DNA from: an uncultured Jannaschia sp.
GTDB lineage: Bacteria > Pseudomonadota > Alphaproteobacteria > Rhodobacterales > Rhodobacteraceae
DNA length: 64,000 bases
Assembly (NCBI RefSeq): GCF_947494055.1
Contig: NZ_CANLTR010000006.1
Span: forward strand, 62,001-126,000
Direction: 5' to 3'
In this document: positions 35,554-43,446 of the stretch, piece after piece
How the letters are laid out: each line of letters starts with the position of its first letter
Numbering within the stretch: the stretch's first letter is position 1
Notes under the pieces: generated by a model
Seen by the model: the letters and a program-made list of their open reading frames with translations, nothing else
Told to the model about the DNA's origin: nothing
The model's database searches: none
Translations under genes and position numbers: made by a program

Positions 35554-37848
35554 ATGGCAGAGGACGGATCGAACTGGGGCTTGCCCCATAGCTCCCATTG
35601 GGGCCGCTTCCGTGGCCGACTTGAGGGGGATCGTCTCGAGGTCCGGCCTCATCCCGACGATCCTGATCCCTCCCCGCTCCTTGACAACTTCACGGATGCG
35701 CTTCGTCACCGCGCGCGGATCGCGCGGCCTGCGATCCGACGCGGATGGTTGGAGCGTGGCCCCGGACCAGATGAAAGTCGAGGGACGGACGCTTATGTCG
35801 AGGTGCCTTGGGACGAAGCGCTCGACAGGCTCGCCGCCGAGCTTGCGCGCGTGCGCGACGATCACGGCCCCGAGGCGGTGTTCGGCGGCTCCTACGGCTG
35901 GGCCAGCGCAGGACGCTTCCATCACGTTCAGAGCCAGCTGCACCGCTTCCTGAACACAGCCCTCGGCGGCTATGTCGGCTCGGTCGGCAGCTACAGCGCC
36001 GGCGCCTCGACGTTCCTGCTCCCTCACGTCGTCGGATCGTTCGAGGCGATCTCGCGCCACAACATCACCTGGGGGCAGATCGTCGAGCATACCGATCTGG
36101 TCATCGCCTTCGGCGGAATGGCGGTGAAGAACTCGAACGTCGCCGCCGGCGGGATCTCCCGGCATATCGAACGGGGATCGATGGCCGAGGCCGCTGCACG
36201 CGGTGCGCGCTTCGTCAACGTGAGCCCCCTCCGTGGAGACTTCCCGCCTGAAGCTCGCGCAGAGTGGATTGCGCCGCAGCCCGGGACCGACACAGCGATG
36301 ATGCTGGCGATGATGCACGTCTTGGACGCGGCCGGGCTGGCCGATCGCCGCTATCTCGAGACGTATTGCGTCGGCGCGGACCGGCTGATCGCCTACGTTC
36401 GCGGCGAAGCGGACGGCATACCGAAGACGCCCGATTGGGCCTCCGGCATCACGGGTCTCGATGCTGAGGTCATTACTGCCTTGTCCCTCGACGCAGCGAA
36501 GGGGCGAACGCTGATCACCGTGTCGCACTCCCTGCAACGGGCGGAGCACGGTGAGCAGCCGGTCTGGGCCGGTATCGCGCTGGCCGCGATGCTGGGGCAG
36601 ATCGGACTGCCGGGCGCTGGATACAATTATGCGCTCGGCTCCCTCGGCCATACCGGCCGGGTTCCGATCGACCTGCCTCTGCCAACGCTTCCACAGGGCC
36701 AGAACGGGGTCGAGGCATTCATCCCCTGCGCACGCATCGCCGACATGCTTCTGAATCCCGGCGCCTCGTTCGACTTCAACGGTCAGCGCCTGACCTACCC
36801 GCAAATCAAGCTGGTTTACTGGGCCGGCGGAAATCCATTCCACCATCATCAGGATCTGACGCGGCTCGCCCTAGCCTTCGCCGGAATCGACACGTTCGTC
36901 GTGCAGGATTTCGCCTGGACGGCGAGCGCGCGTCACGCGGATATCGTCCTGCCTGCCACCATGAGCCTCGAGCGGGAGGATATCGGCGCCGCCAAGACCG
37001 ATTTGCAGATGGTGGCGATGCGCGCCTTGGCCGAGCCGTTCGCCGAGGCGCGGGACGACTTCGCGATCTTCCAGGGTCTTACGTCGCGCATGAGTTGCGG
37101 GGACGCCTTCACGGAAGGGCGCGACACCGAAGCTTGGCTGCGTCACCTCTACGAACCCACCCGCGCGGCACTTGAGGCCCGCGGCCTTCCAGCACCAGAC
37201 TTCGATGCCTTCCGCGATACGGGCGAGGTCGATTTGCCGGCGCCCGTCGACGACGGCGGCATGCTCCGCAAGTTCCGAGCCGACCCGGTTGCGCACCCCC
37301 TTCCAACTCCTAGCGGCCGGATCGAACTCTACTCGGAGACGATCGCCGGGTTCGGCTATCCCGATTGTCCCGGACACCCGGTCTGGCTCGACCGGATCGA
37401 AGTGCCCACGCCGGCCTGTCCGCTTTGGCTGGTTTCAAACCAGCCTGCGACGCGGCTGCACAGCCAGCTCGATTTCGGCGCGGCCTCACAGGCGTCCAAG
37501 CGAAAGGGTCGCGAAGTTGCATATCTCAATCCCGGCGACGCGCAGGATCGACGCATAGCGGATGGAGACCTGATCAAGATTTCAAGCGATCGAGGCGCAT
37601 GTCTGGCAGCCGCAGCAATAACCGAGTCTGTCGCAAGAGGCGTCGTCAATCTCCCGACGGGCGCTTGGTACGATCCGATCGACTTTGACGGCCAACGGAT
37701 ATGCCAACACGGCAACCCTAACGCAGTGACGCGGGACGCGGGGACATCACGGCTCGCGCAGGGCTCAACGGGACAACTCTGTTGCGTAGAGGTCGAAAAG
37801 TGGCACGGCGACGTGCCCGACATCAGAGCCTTCGACGGCCCGATATAG
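35554..37848 (+). CDS. Molybdopterin oxidoreductase, BisC/TorA-type
   Basis: A 764-residue molybdoenzyme of the DMSO reductase family, in the branch of biotin sulfoxide reductase and TMAO reductase. There is no N-terminal [4Fe-4S] cysteine motif and no Tat signal, so a cytoplasmic enzyme with bis-MGD as sole cofactor is expected. The molybdenum ligand serine is likely S148 in GSVGSYSAGAS. Length is close to BisC. It follows the GntR gene by 16 nt. It may reduce an imported S- or N-oxide, but the link with the transporter is inference. Confidence 0.88.
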   Translation: MAEDGSNWGLPHSSHWGRFRGRLEGDRLEVRPHPDDPDPSPLLDNFTDALRHRARIARPAIRRGWLERGPGPDESRGTDAYVEVPWDEALDRLAAELARVRDDHGPEAVFGGSYGWASAGRFHHVQSQLHRFLNTALGGYVGSVGSYSAGASTFLLPHVVGSFEAISRHNITWGQIVEHTDLVIAFGGMAVKNSNVAAGGISRHIERGSMAEAAARGARFVNVSPLRGDFPPEARAEWIAPQPGTDTAMMLAMMHVLDAAGLADRRYLETYCVGADRLIAYVRGEADGIPKTPDWASGITGLDAEVITALSLDAAKGRTLITVSHSLQRAEHGEQPVWAGIALAAMLGQIGLPGAGYNYALGSLGHTGRVPIDLPLPTLPQGQNGVEAFIPCARIADMLLNPGASFDFNGQRLTYPQIKLVYWAGGNPFHHHQDLTRLALAFAGIDTFVVQDFAWTASARHADIVLPATMSLEREDIGAAKTDLQMVAMRALAEPFAEARDDFAIFQGLTSRMSCGDAFTEGRDTEAWLRHLYEPTRAALEARGLPAPDFDAFRDTGEVDLPAPVDDGGMLRKFRADPVAHPLPTPSGRIELYSETIAGFGYPDCPGHPVWLDRIEVPTPACPLWLVSNQPATRLHSQLDFGAASQASKRKGREVAYLNPGDAQDRRIADGDLIKISSDRGACLAAAAITESVARGVVNLPTGAWYDPIDFDGQRICQHGNPNAVTRDAGTSRLAQGSTGQLCCVEVEKWHGDVPDIRAFDGPI

Positions 37849-37910
37849 ATGACCCATTACCCAGACCAGGTTGGTCTGACCCTTTGGGAAGTAGTTTAAC
37901 GGCTTCGACT

Positions 37911-37929
37911 GCATGATCCCGAGAGGGGG
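37911..37929 (-). repeat. Partial copy of the ~42-bp hairpin element
   Basis: On the minus strand CCCCTCTCGGGATCATGC matches the left half of the copies at 45872 and others, at the same point (after SVTA/SMSA) in the transposase. The right arm is missing and replaced by unrelated sequence. Confidence 0.6.
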
Positions 37930-38053
37930 CCGACATGGACGCGATCGGCTCACCCTCGAGGATCTGCGACAGCAGGCTAGGCAGCATGCGCGCGTCGCCC
38001 ACCCCGCTTCCAACAAATTCGACCAGCCGCACCTCGAGGTTCGTTGGGGAAGC

Positions 38054-38095
38054 GCCCTACCGGGGCCTTTCCTGATCCTCCTCACGCTCGTCCAA
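38054..38095 (-). repeat. Second small insert in IS5 remnant
   Basis: About 42 nt interrupt the transposase frame between ...VHLALDE and TNLEVR.... The insert contains an imperfect palindrome (GGAAAGGCCCC / GGGCGCTTCCCC around a short loop) and differs from the other element. Confidence 0.4.
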
Positions 38096-38112
38096 GGCCA
38101 GATGCACCTTGC

Positions 38113-38574
38113 GGCAGACGCAACGCTTGCCCGCCCTGCCTGCTCGAAGACGCTGCGTGCCACGGTTTCGACGACGGGTCGAACCAGACCGCCGGCGGCC
38201 CGCGTCCGCACAGAGACGCGTGGTAGACAGGCCAGTTCAGGGTGCCGTAGAGGGTCGGTGCGGGCTTGGACCTGTCACCCAGCTATACCGCAGGACTCGC
38301 GATGCGAATTCCGAGCAGCCTCCGTGTAATAAAGCCTTCAAGAATACGTCTCGCGGCAACTTAACAGAAACATTGTCGCCCTAGCGGACGAACCGTGATG
38401 CCAATCCCCAGCCTTGGTCACCATTCCTTCCTCGAACCGCTCCGCCTTTTCAATATTATCTAGACAAAGCAGGGTTCCCGGGAAGCCTAGCCTGCAGGCT
38501 TTCCATCCGCCTCGGCGTAGTCGTCTCCGGTTCGGAGTAACCAGCCAATCTTTTGGTTCCCCCTGAAGGAAGCC
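38113..38574. other. Degraded intergenic stretch, nothing recognised
   Basis: About 460 nt with no credible open reading frame, RNA gene or terminator. The base composition drops compared with flanking genes around 38330-38500, as is common for decayed mobile DNA. Confidence 0.5.
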
Positions 38575-38820
38575 TACGTCGTGATACCGAACTGAAGTCC
38601 GTCCGCGACATCTGGAAGACGATGCCGACCGAGCGTCACGCGCGGCTCGTTCTCGAGAACGCCATCTGGGGCAATGACCAGTTCTGTCCGCACTGCGGCA
38701 GCCTTAGCTCGCACCCGCTGCGCGGTGGCTCCGTCCGCCCCGGTCTGTATGGGTCCGCCGAGAAGGAATGCCGCGGCCAGTTCACCGTGACGACCGAGGC
38801 ACCACCCCATGCGACGAAGC
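38575..38820 (+). pseudogene. IS1595-type transposase N-terminal remnant
   Basis: An N-terminal fragment of an IS1595-family transposase: VLENAIWGNDQFCPHCGSLSSHPLRGGSVRPGLYGSAEKECRGQFTVTTEAPPHATKLD. The zinc ribbon begins with CPHC, but the second pair is reduced to one cysteine because of a SAEKECR spacing change. The DDE catalytic domain is entirely absent. It begins near 38575 with TELKSVRDIW. Confidence 0.75.
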
Positions 38821-39026
38821 TCGATCGGATCGGTATTGCACGATATTCCTCGTGCCGACATCCTCGAAGGGAATCTCGTCGGTCGTGATGTCGCGCTCAC
38901 TGTGATGCGACGCACACCCTCGTGGGTTCTATCGGTGGCCACGATCCTTTCAAGCCGCAGGTCTGCCGTGAACCCTTCCTCGACCTTGGACCTGTTCCGT
39001 CGTGGAAGAGCGACTTCCGGCATCCG
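38821..39026. other. Unidentified decayed coding sequence
   Basis: On the minus strand two frames give protein-like text (RLERIVATDRTHEGVRR and SHHSERDITTDEIPFEDVGT), suggesting an old gene fragment cut by the IS1595 remnant. I cannot assign a family. Confidence 0.35.
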
Positions 39027-40098
39027 TCACCCGGAAATCTCTATCCCGATCTTCCCCATATGAGACTTTTCGAGGAAGGCCTCCTGAGCGACGCGCAACT
39101 CGTGCAGAGGGCGACGCTCAGCCAAGACCGGGCGTATGTCGCCCATCTCGATGTAGCCCACCAGGTCAGTGAAGACACTCGGGGCCTGTCGGGTGCTTCC
39201 GAAAAGTGTCAGATCCTTGAGATATAGCGTTCGCAGGTCCAGCTCGACGATCGGCCCTGCGATTGCGCCCGAGGTTACGTAGCGGCCCCTCGGCACGAGC
39301 GCATTCAGCAACGCGGGCCAGCGCGGCCCGCCGACCAGATCGAGCACGACGTCGAAGCTGTTCTCGGGGAAGGCCTCGTCCCGATCAACCGTGGCATCGG
39401 CCCCAAGCTCCTTCAGCGCCTCCATCTTCGCGGCACTGGTGACCGCGGTGACATGGGCACCGCGGCGTTTGGCGAGTTGCACGGCGGCCGAGCCGACACC
39501 GCCCGAGGCACCCCGTGATCAGCACCCGTTCCCCGCCCAGGGCCGCACGCTGGATCATTCCTTCGGCGGTCGAGAAAGCGCAGGGAAAGGAAGCGAGTTC
39601 GATATCAGAAAGCGTACTGTCGATCTTCAAGGCGTGTTCGGACTCGACGGTCGTATATTCGGCAAAGGCACCGTCGCGCTCGGAGCCGAAGGTCACAAGG
39701 ACATCAGGCTCCGTGCTCTTTGGGCGATGCATCGGCCGCACGAGAACCCGTTCGCCGACACGGGCACCGTCCACGCCCTCGCCAACCGCGACGATCTTGC
39801 CGCAGCAATCGGCGCCCTGGATGCGCGGGAAACTCAGCGCTCCGGACCACGAACCGTCGGCGTCTGAGATGCCGCCATATCCTTCCGTCGCCGCTGAGTT
39901 CGTGTCGCCCCGCACGGACTTGGAATACCAGCCAGTCCGAGTGTTCACGTCGGTATTGTTCACCGAGGAAGCACCGACATGGATCAGGACCTCTCCCGCG
40001 TCAGGCTGGGGAACCGGCACGGCCTCCCGCCATTCAAGCTTGTCTAGACCGCCATGTCCGGTGAGGACGACGGCTTTCATCGTAGCAGGCAACGTCAT
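39027..40098 (-). pseudogene. Zinc-type alcohol dehydrogenase/quinone oxidoreductase, frameshifted
   Basis: An MDR-family NAD(P)H oxidoreductase of about 356 residues if repaired. The N-terminal catalytic domain (MKAVVLTGHGGLDKLEWREAVPVP...) and the C-terminal Rossmann part (QLAKRRGAHVTAVTSAAKMEALKELGADATVD...) are in different frames. The break lies in the nucleotide-binding loop, where VLITG should continue ASGGVGSAAVQLA but a four-C run at 39511-39514 (plus strand) contains one extra base. Everything else is well preserved, so this is either a recent mutation or a sequencing error. Divergent from tetR; probably detoxifies a quinone or enal. Confidence 0.85.
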
Positions 40099-40113
40099 CG
40101 AAGCAGCTCCCGT

Positions 40114-40157
40114 GTAGAATGATCCCTCTACTTGCCTAGGTAGAGGGATCATTCTAC
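40114..40157. promoter_or_regulatory. Double-palindrome TetR operator
   Basis: An 18-bp sequence GTAGAATGATCCCTCTAC and its exact reverse complement flank an 8-bp spacer. Each 18-mer is itself a GTAGA-N8-TCTAC palindrome, so the block offers two tandem dimer sites. It sits exactly in the 69-nt gap between the divergent qor-like gene and tetR. Confidence 0.8.
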
Positions 40158-40167
40158 GTAGTCACTT

Positions 40168-40692
40168 ATGGCTGACATGATGAGCAAGATATCCGCCGGC
40201 ATCGAGCGAGCCTTCGCCAGCCGCGGCTTCGCGGAGCCCTCCGTCGAGGACTTGCGCGATGCCGCTGGCGTGAGCCTGCGCACGCTTTACAAATATACCC
40301 CTTCCCGGGCCGACATGGTTCTGGCGGCATTGGAGAACCGGCATCAACGCTACCTTTTGCATGTCTTCGATGGCCTGCCGGACGACACCGAAGAAGCGAC
40401 CGACGCTATCCTCGTGAGGGTCGGCACCTGGATGGCGACCGAGACGTCGCATGGCTGTCTGTTTCATGCCGCCGTGGCAGCCGACCCGAACAGCGGTCCA
40501 CTCCGCGAGCTTCTCGAACGCCACAAGGCGGAGGTCGCGTCCAGAGCGGCCGCGGCAACCGGCGTCGTCGAGGCCGAGGCCGAATTGCTCGTAATCATCG
40601 AGGGCCTGACTCAAGCATGGCCGCTGCGCGGCGATCCGGCCGTAGATGCTGCAAAGCGGTTGGGTCACGCCCTTCGAGTGTCGTTCGTATAA
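40168..40692 (+). CDS. TetR-family regulator
   Basis: A 174-residue TetR repressor. The HTH at residues about 10-55 reads AFASRGFAEPSVEDLRDAAGVSLRTLYKYTPSRADMVLAAL, with the usual TetR pattern; the remainder is a helical ligand-binding domain of small size. It is divergent from the oxidoreductase pseudogene across the double palindrome and probably represses both. The effector may be an electrophile or quinone, by analogy with other TetR/MDR pairs; that is inference. Confidence 0.88.
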   Translation: MADMMSKISAGIERAFASRGFAEPSVEDLRDAAGVSLRTLYKYTPSRADMVLAALENRHQRYLLHVFDGLPDDTEEATDAILVRVGTWMATETSHGCLFHAAVAADPNSGPLRELLERHKAEVASRAAAATGVVEAEAELLVIIEGLTQAWPLRGDPAVDAAKRLGHALRVSFV

Positions 40693-40925
40693 GCGATCTC
40701 CGAGGCCCATCGTGCAGAATGCTACGCGCTAGCCAAGCGAAACGTCATGGCTGGCAATTCGGTCGACTACGAGAAGCGAAATTCAACGGCCGCGTGGCCT
40801 GTCAAACGGCTGCACCCGGGTCCGACGCGCATATGCTTCTTCGCGTGAATAATAGGGGTTAAATTCTTGGCGCACACGCGTAATTCGCTCGTGTTCAGGC
40901 CAGATAGTCGAACGGAAGACACCCG

Positions 40926-41705
40926 TCAGGGCATCAGCTGGCCGCCGTTGACCTCGATGACCTGCCCGATGATATAGCCTGCCAAAGCCTCGGAGGCCAG
41001 GAAGAGGAATGCGCCGACACAATCCTCAGCACTGCCCAGGCGTCCCTGGGGGACAGTCGCGAGCATCGTATCCATCTGCTCCTTCGTCGAATACCTCTCA
41101 TGGAAGAGCGTTTCGATCACGCCAGGCGAAACCGCGTTCACCCGGATGCCGTAGCTGATCCATTCCTTTGCCATACCGCGCGTCACATTCGAGACGAAGG
41201 ATTTCGACGACCCGTAGAGTCCCGCGCCGCCGCCTGCGCCATTGCGCGCCGCGATTGACGTGGTGTTGATCACGAAGCCGCCCTGCTTCTTCAGATAGGG
41301 CAGCGCAGCACGCGAAGCGGTCAGAACTGACCGCGCATTAAGGTCCATTACCCGGTCGTAATCCGCATCGGTGGCCTCCTCGTAGGGCACGCGCTTGACC
41401 ATTCCGCCGGCGTTGTTGATCAGGCCGTTCAGCCCGCCAAGCTTCTCGGCCGCTTCGTCCACGGCGGAGGCAAACGCAGCCGAGTCGCAGGCATCCGCAC
41501 GCACCAGAACGGTCGTGCCACCCGCCTCTTCAATCTCGGCAGCAAGATTCTCCGCGGCGTCTTGGCTGGAATTGTAGTGCACGCCAACCTTCGCCCCCTG
41601 TGCGGCGAAGGCCTTAGCGAGGGCCGCGCCGATTCCGGTCGAGGCCCCGGTGATCAAGACCGACTTCCCGTCGAGTTCGGGGAAAGTGAAGGGTTTCGAG
41701 CTCAT
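40926..41705 (-). CDS. SDR-family dehydrogenase
   Basis: A 259-residue short-chain dehydrogenase/reductase. The nucleotide-binding TGASTGIG motif (about residues 20-27), NNAGG, catalytic Ser in NTTSIAA, and YGSSK are all present; the C terminus GYIIGQVIEVNGGQLMP is typical of the 3-oxoacyl-ACP reductase-like SDRs. I chose ATG 41705 (MSSKPFTFPELDGKSVLITG). It is divergent from a TRAP transporter across a 186-nt gap, so oxidation of the imported compound, perhaps a sugar acid or hydroxy acid, is a reasonable guess. Confidence 0.88.
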   Translation of the reverse strand: MSSKPFTFPELDGKSVLITGASTGIGAALAKAFAAQGAKVGVHYNSSQDAAENLAAEIEEAGGTTVLVRADACDSAAFASAVDEAAEKLGGLNGLINNAGGMVKRVPYEEATDADYDRVMDLNARSVLTASRAALPYLKKQGGFVINTTSIAARNGAGGGAGLYGSSKSFVSNVTRGMAKEWISYGIRVNAVSPGVIETLFHERYSTKEQMDTMLATVPQGRLGSAEDCVGAFLFLASEALAGYIIGQVIEVNGGQLMP

Positions 41706-41891
41706 GGCAGAATCCGTCCGGTTTTTGGCGAGGTTGTCGATGGTGCGCGGTGCCAAGCACAGCGCACTCCCCAGGACATCCTCAAAACGGGAATGTAGAC
41801 ACACGCCATTCAAAGCTGCAACGTGCTCCCCGAGGAACGTTCACAAGACGACTGTCTGGGCGAACGGGCCTGACCGTTGGGAGGAATTTAC

Positions 41892-42872
41892 ATGCATACG
41901 ATAGGGAAGCTGACGTGCGGCTTTGGGCTTCTTGTGCTCACGGCTCTGCCCGTTCAGGCGGTCGAACTGGTCGGCGCGGTCCAATTCGACGAAGACCATG
42001 CCTTCACCAAGGCTTTGCGAGAATTCGAGCGCGTGGCAAGCGAATGCTCGGACGGTTCGCTGACCTTCGATCTGCACCTGAACTCGGAGCTCGGGCTCGA
42101 GAAGGATTACTTCGAGAACATGAGCCAAGGCATTGCCGTCGATTACGGCATCGTCAGCCCCTCGCACATGTCGACCTTCTCGCAGAAGGCCCCGCTGATG
42201 GACATGCCGTTCCTGTTCCGCGACCTCGAGCACTGGAACGCCGTGATGGAGCAGGATGCGCTCGCGCCGCTGGCTCAGGACGTCCTCGAACAGGCCGACG
42301 TGCGCCTTATCGGCTACGCCGGAGGCGGCACGCGCAACCTGATCGTCAACAAGCCGGTGACGAACATGGAAGAATTGTCGGGCCTTCCGATGCGGGTGAT
42401 GGGCGCGCCGATCCAGACCCGTATCTTCGAGGCCATTCAGGCCGCGCCCTCGGTCATCGCCTATGACGAGGTCTACAACGCCATACAGACCGGCGTGATC
42501 GATGCCGCCGAGAACGAGGCCGCCGGCATCGAGCAAATGAAATTCTACGAAGTCGGCCCGGATATCGCGTTGACGAAGCACGCGATCACCGTACGCCCCA
42601 TCGCTTTCTCGAACGCTACCTTCGAGCGGCTGAGCCCCGAGGAGCAGGAATGCGTCATCGAGGCGGGCAAGGCGGGTGGCAAGCTCGGCCGCGACGTCGA
42701 GAGCGGCCAAGACGGCGAGAAACTCGCGGCGATGGAAGAGGCGGGTCTGCTGACCACGCACGAATTCGTCGAGCGCGACAAGCTGCTCGAGCTTGCCGCT
42801 CCGGTCAAGCGCGCCTATGCCGAGGAGCTTGGCGCAGAGGACGTTCTCGAGGCGATCGAAGCCGTCGAGTGA
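41892..42872 (+). CDS. TRAP transporter solute-binding protein (DctP family)
   Basis: A 326-residue periplasmic binding protein with signal peptide (MHTIGKLTCGFGLLVLTALPVQA). The DctP fold is shown by FDEDHAFTKALREFERVASECSDGSLTFDLHLNSELG, GYAGGGTRNL, and the arginine in LPMRVMGAP that binds a substrate carboxylate in most members. ATG 41892 follows GGAGGAATTTAC. The ligand is likely a carboxylic acid; its identity is not evident. Confidence 0.9.
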   Translation: MHTIGKLTCGFGLLVLTALPVQAVELVGAVQFDEDHAFTKALREFERVASECSDGSLTFDLHLNSELGLEKDYFENMSQGIAVDYGIVSPSHMSTFSQKAPLMDMPFLFRDLEHWNAVMEQDALAPLAQDVLEQADVRLIGYAGGGTRNLIVNKPVTNMEELSGLPMRVMGAPIQTRIFEAIQAAPSVIAYDEVYNAIQTGVIDAAENEAAGIEQMKFYEVGPDIALTKHAITVRPIAFSNATFERLSPEEQECVIEAGKAGGKLGRDVESGQDGEKLAAMEEAGLLTTHEFVERDKLLELAAPVKRAYAEELGAEDVLEAIEAVE

Positions 42873-42951
42873 CCCTGGGCGGGTCCGCTTCGCCGGCGGG
42901 TCCGCTCCAATCCACCGCCCATCCTGATCCACGAAACATCTGCGAGGGGCC

Positions 42952-43446
42952 ATGCACGTCCTGCTGGAAGGCTATTACCGTCTCCTCAAGCTGCTCCTGA
43001 CCCTGCTGATGGCCGTGCTGATCGTGCCCGTCGCGATGCAGATCCTCAGCCGTTACACCGGCGTCATCCCGCGCTACATCTGGACAGAGGAAATTGCGCG
43101 ATTCTGCTTCGTCTGGGTGATCATGATCGGCGCCATGATCGCCGTGCGCGACGGCACCCATTTCGATGTCGACGTCATGCCTCACAGCCGCCGCAAGTGG
43201 GTCGAATTGGCGCTCCGGCTCCTGGTCAATCTCGCCATGCTCGCGATGGCGGTATCCTTCCTCTGGTGGGGCTGGGATTTCGGTATCCTCGGCTCTCGTC
43301 AGCGATCCGAGATCTCCGGTCTGCCGATGCTGGCCATCTACATCGCTTGGCCGCTCGCCGGCGCGACCTGGACCCTGTTCCTTCTCGAACGGATCTGGGC
43401 CGACATCATCGAATTCAGGAGGGGTGGTCCGGATGGGTCCCGCTGA
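42952..43446 (+). CDS. TRAP transporter small permease (DctQ family)
   Basis: A 164-residue protein with four predicted membrane helices, including the DctQ pattern YIWTEEIARFCFVWVIMIGAMIAVRDGTHFDVDV. It pairs with DctP and DctM. It lies 79 nt after the binding-protein gene and overlaps dctM by 14 nt. Confidence 0.9.
   Translation: MHVLLEGYYRLLKLLLTLLMAVLIVPVAMQILSRYTGVIPRYIWTEEIARFCFVWVIMIGAMIAVRDGTHFDVDVMPHSRRKWVELALRLLVNLAMLAMAVSFLWWGWDFGILGSRQRSEISGLPMLAIYIAWPLAGATWTLFLLERIWADIIEFRRGGPDGSR

Larger units (their letters stand above)
37911..38112 (-). pseudogene. IS5-family transposase remnant
   Basis: Minus-strand fragments match the middle of an IS5-family transposase: VCRKVHLALDE, an interruption of about 42 nt, then TNLEVRLVEFVGSGVGDARMLPSLLSQILEGEPIASMSA. 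The text then runs into a partial hairpin element (37911-37929). The N- and C-terminal parts are gone. The same protein region occurs in the longer remnant at 45.1-46.0 kb. Confidence 0.75.

Noticed and set aside
38574-39023. 149-codon minus-strand frame in the IS1595 area
   Set aside because: Part of it looks protein-like but it runs antisense across the zinc-ribbon transposase remnant; kept only as an unidentified decayed stretch.
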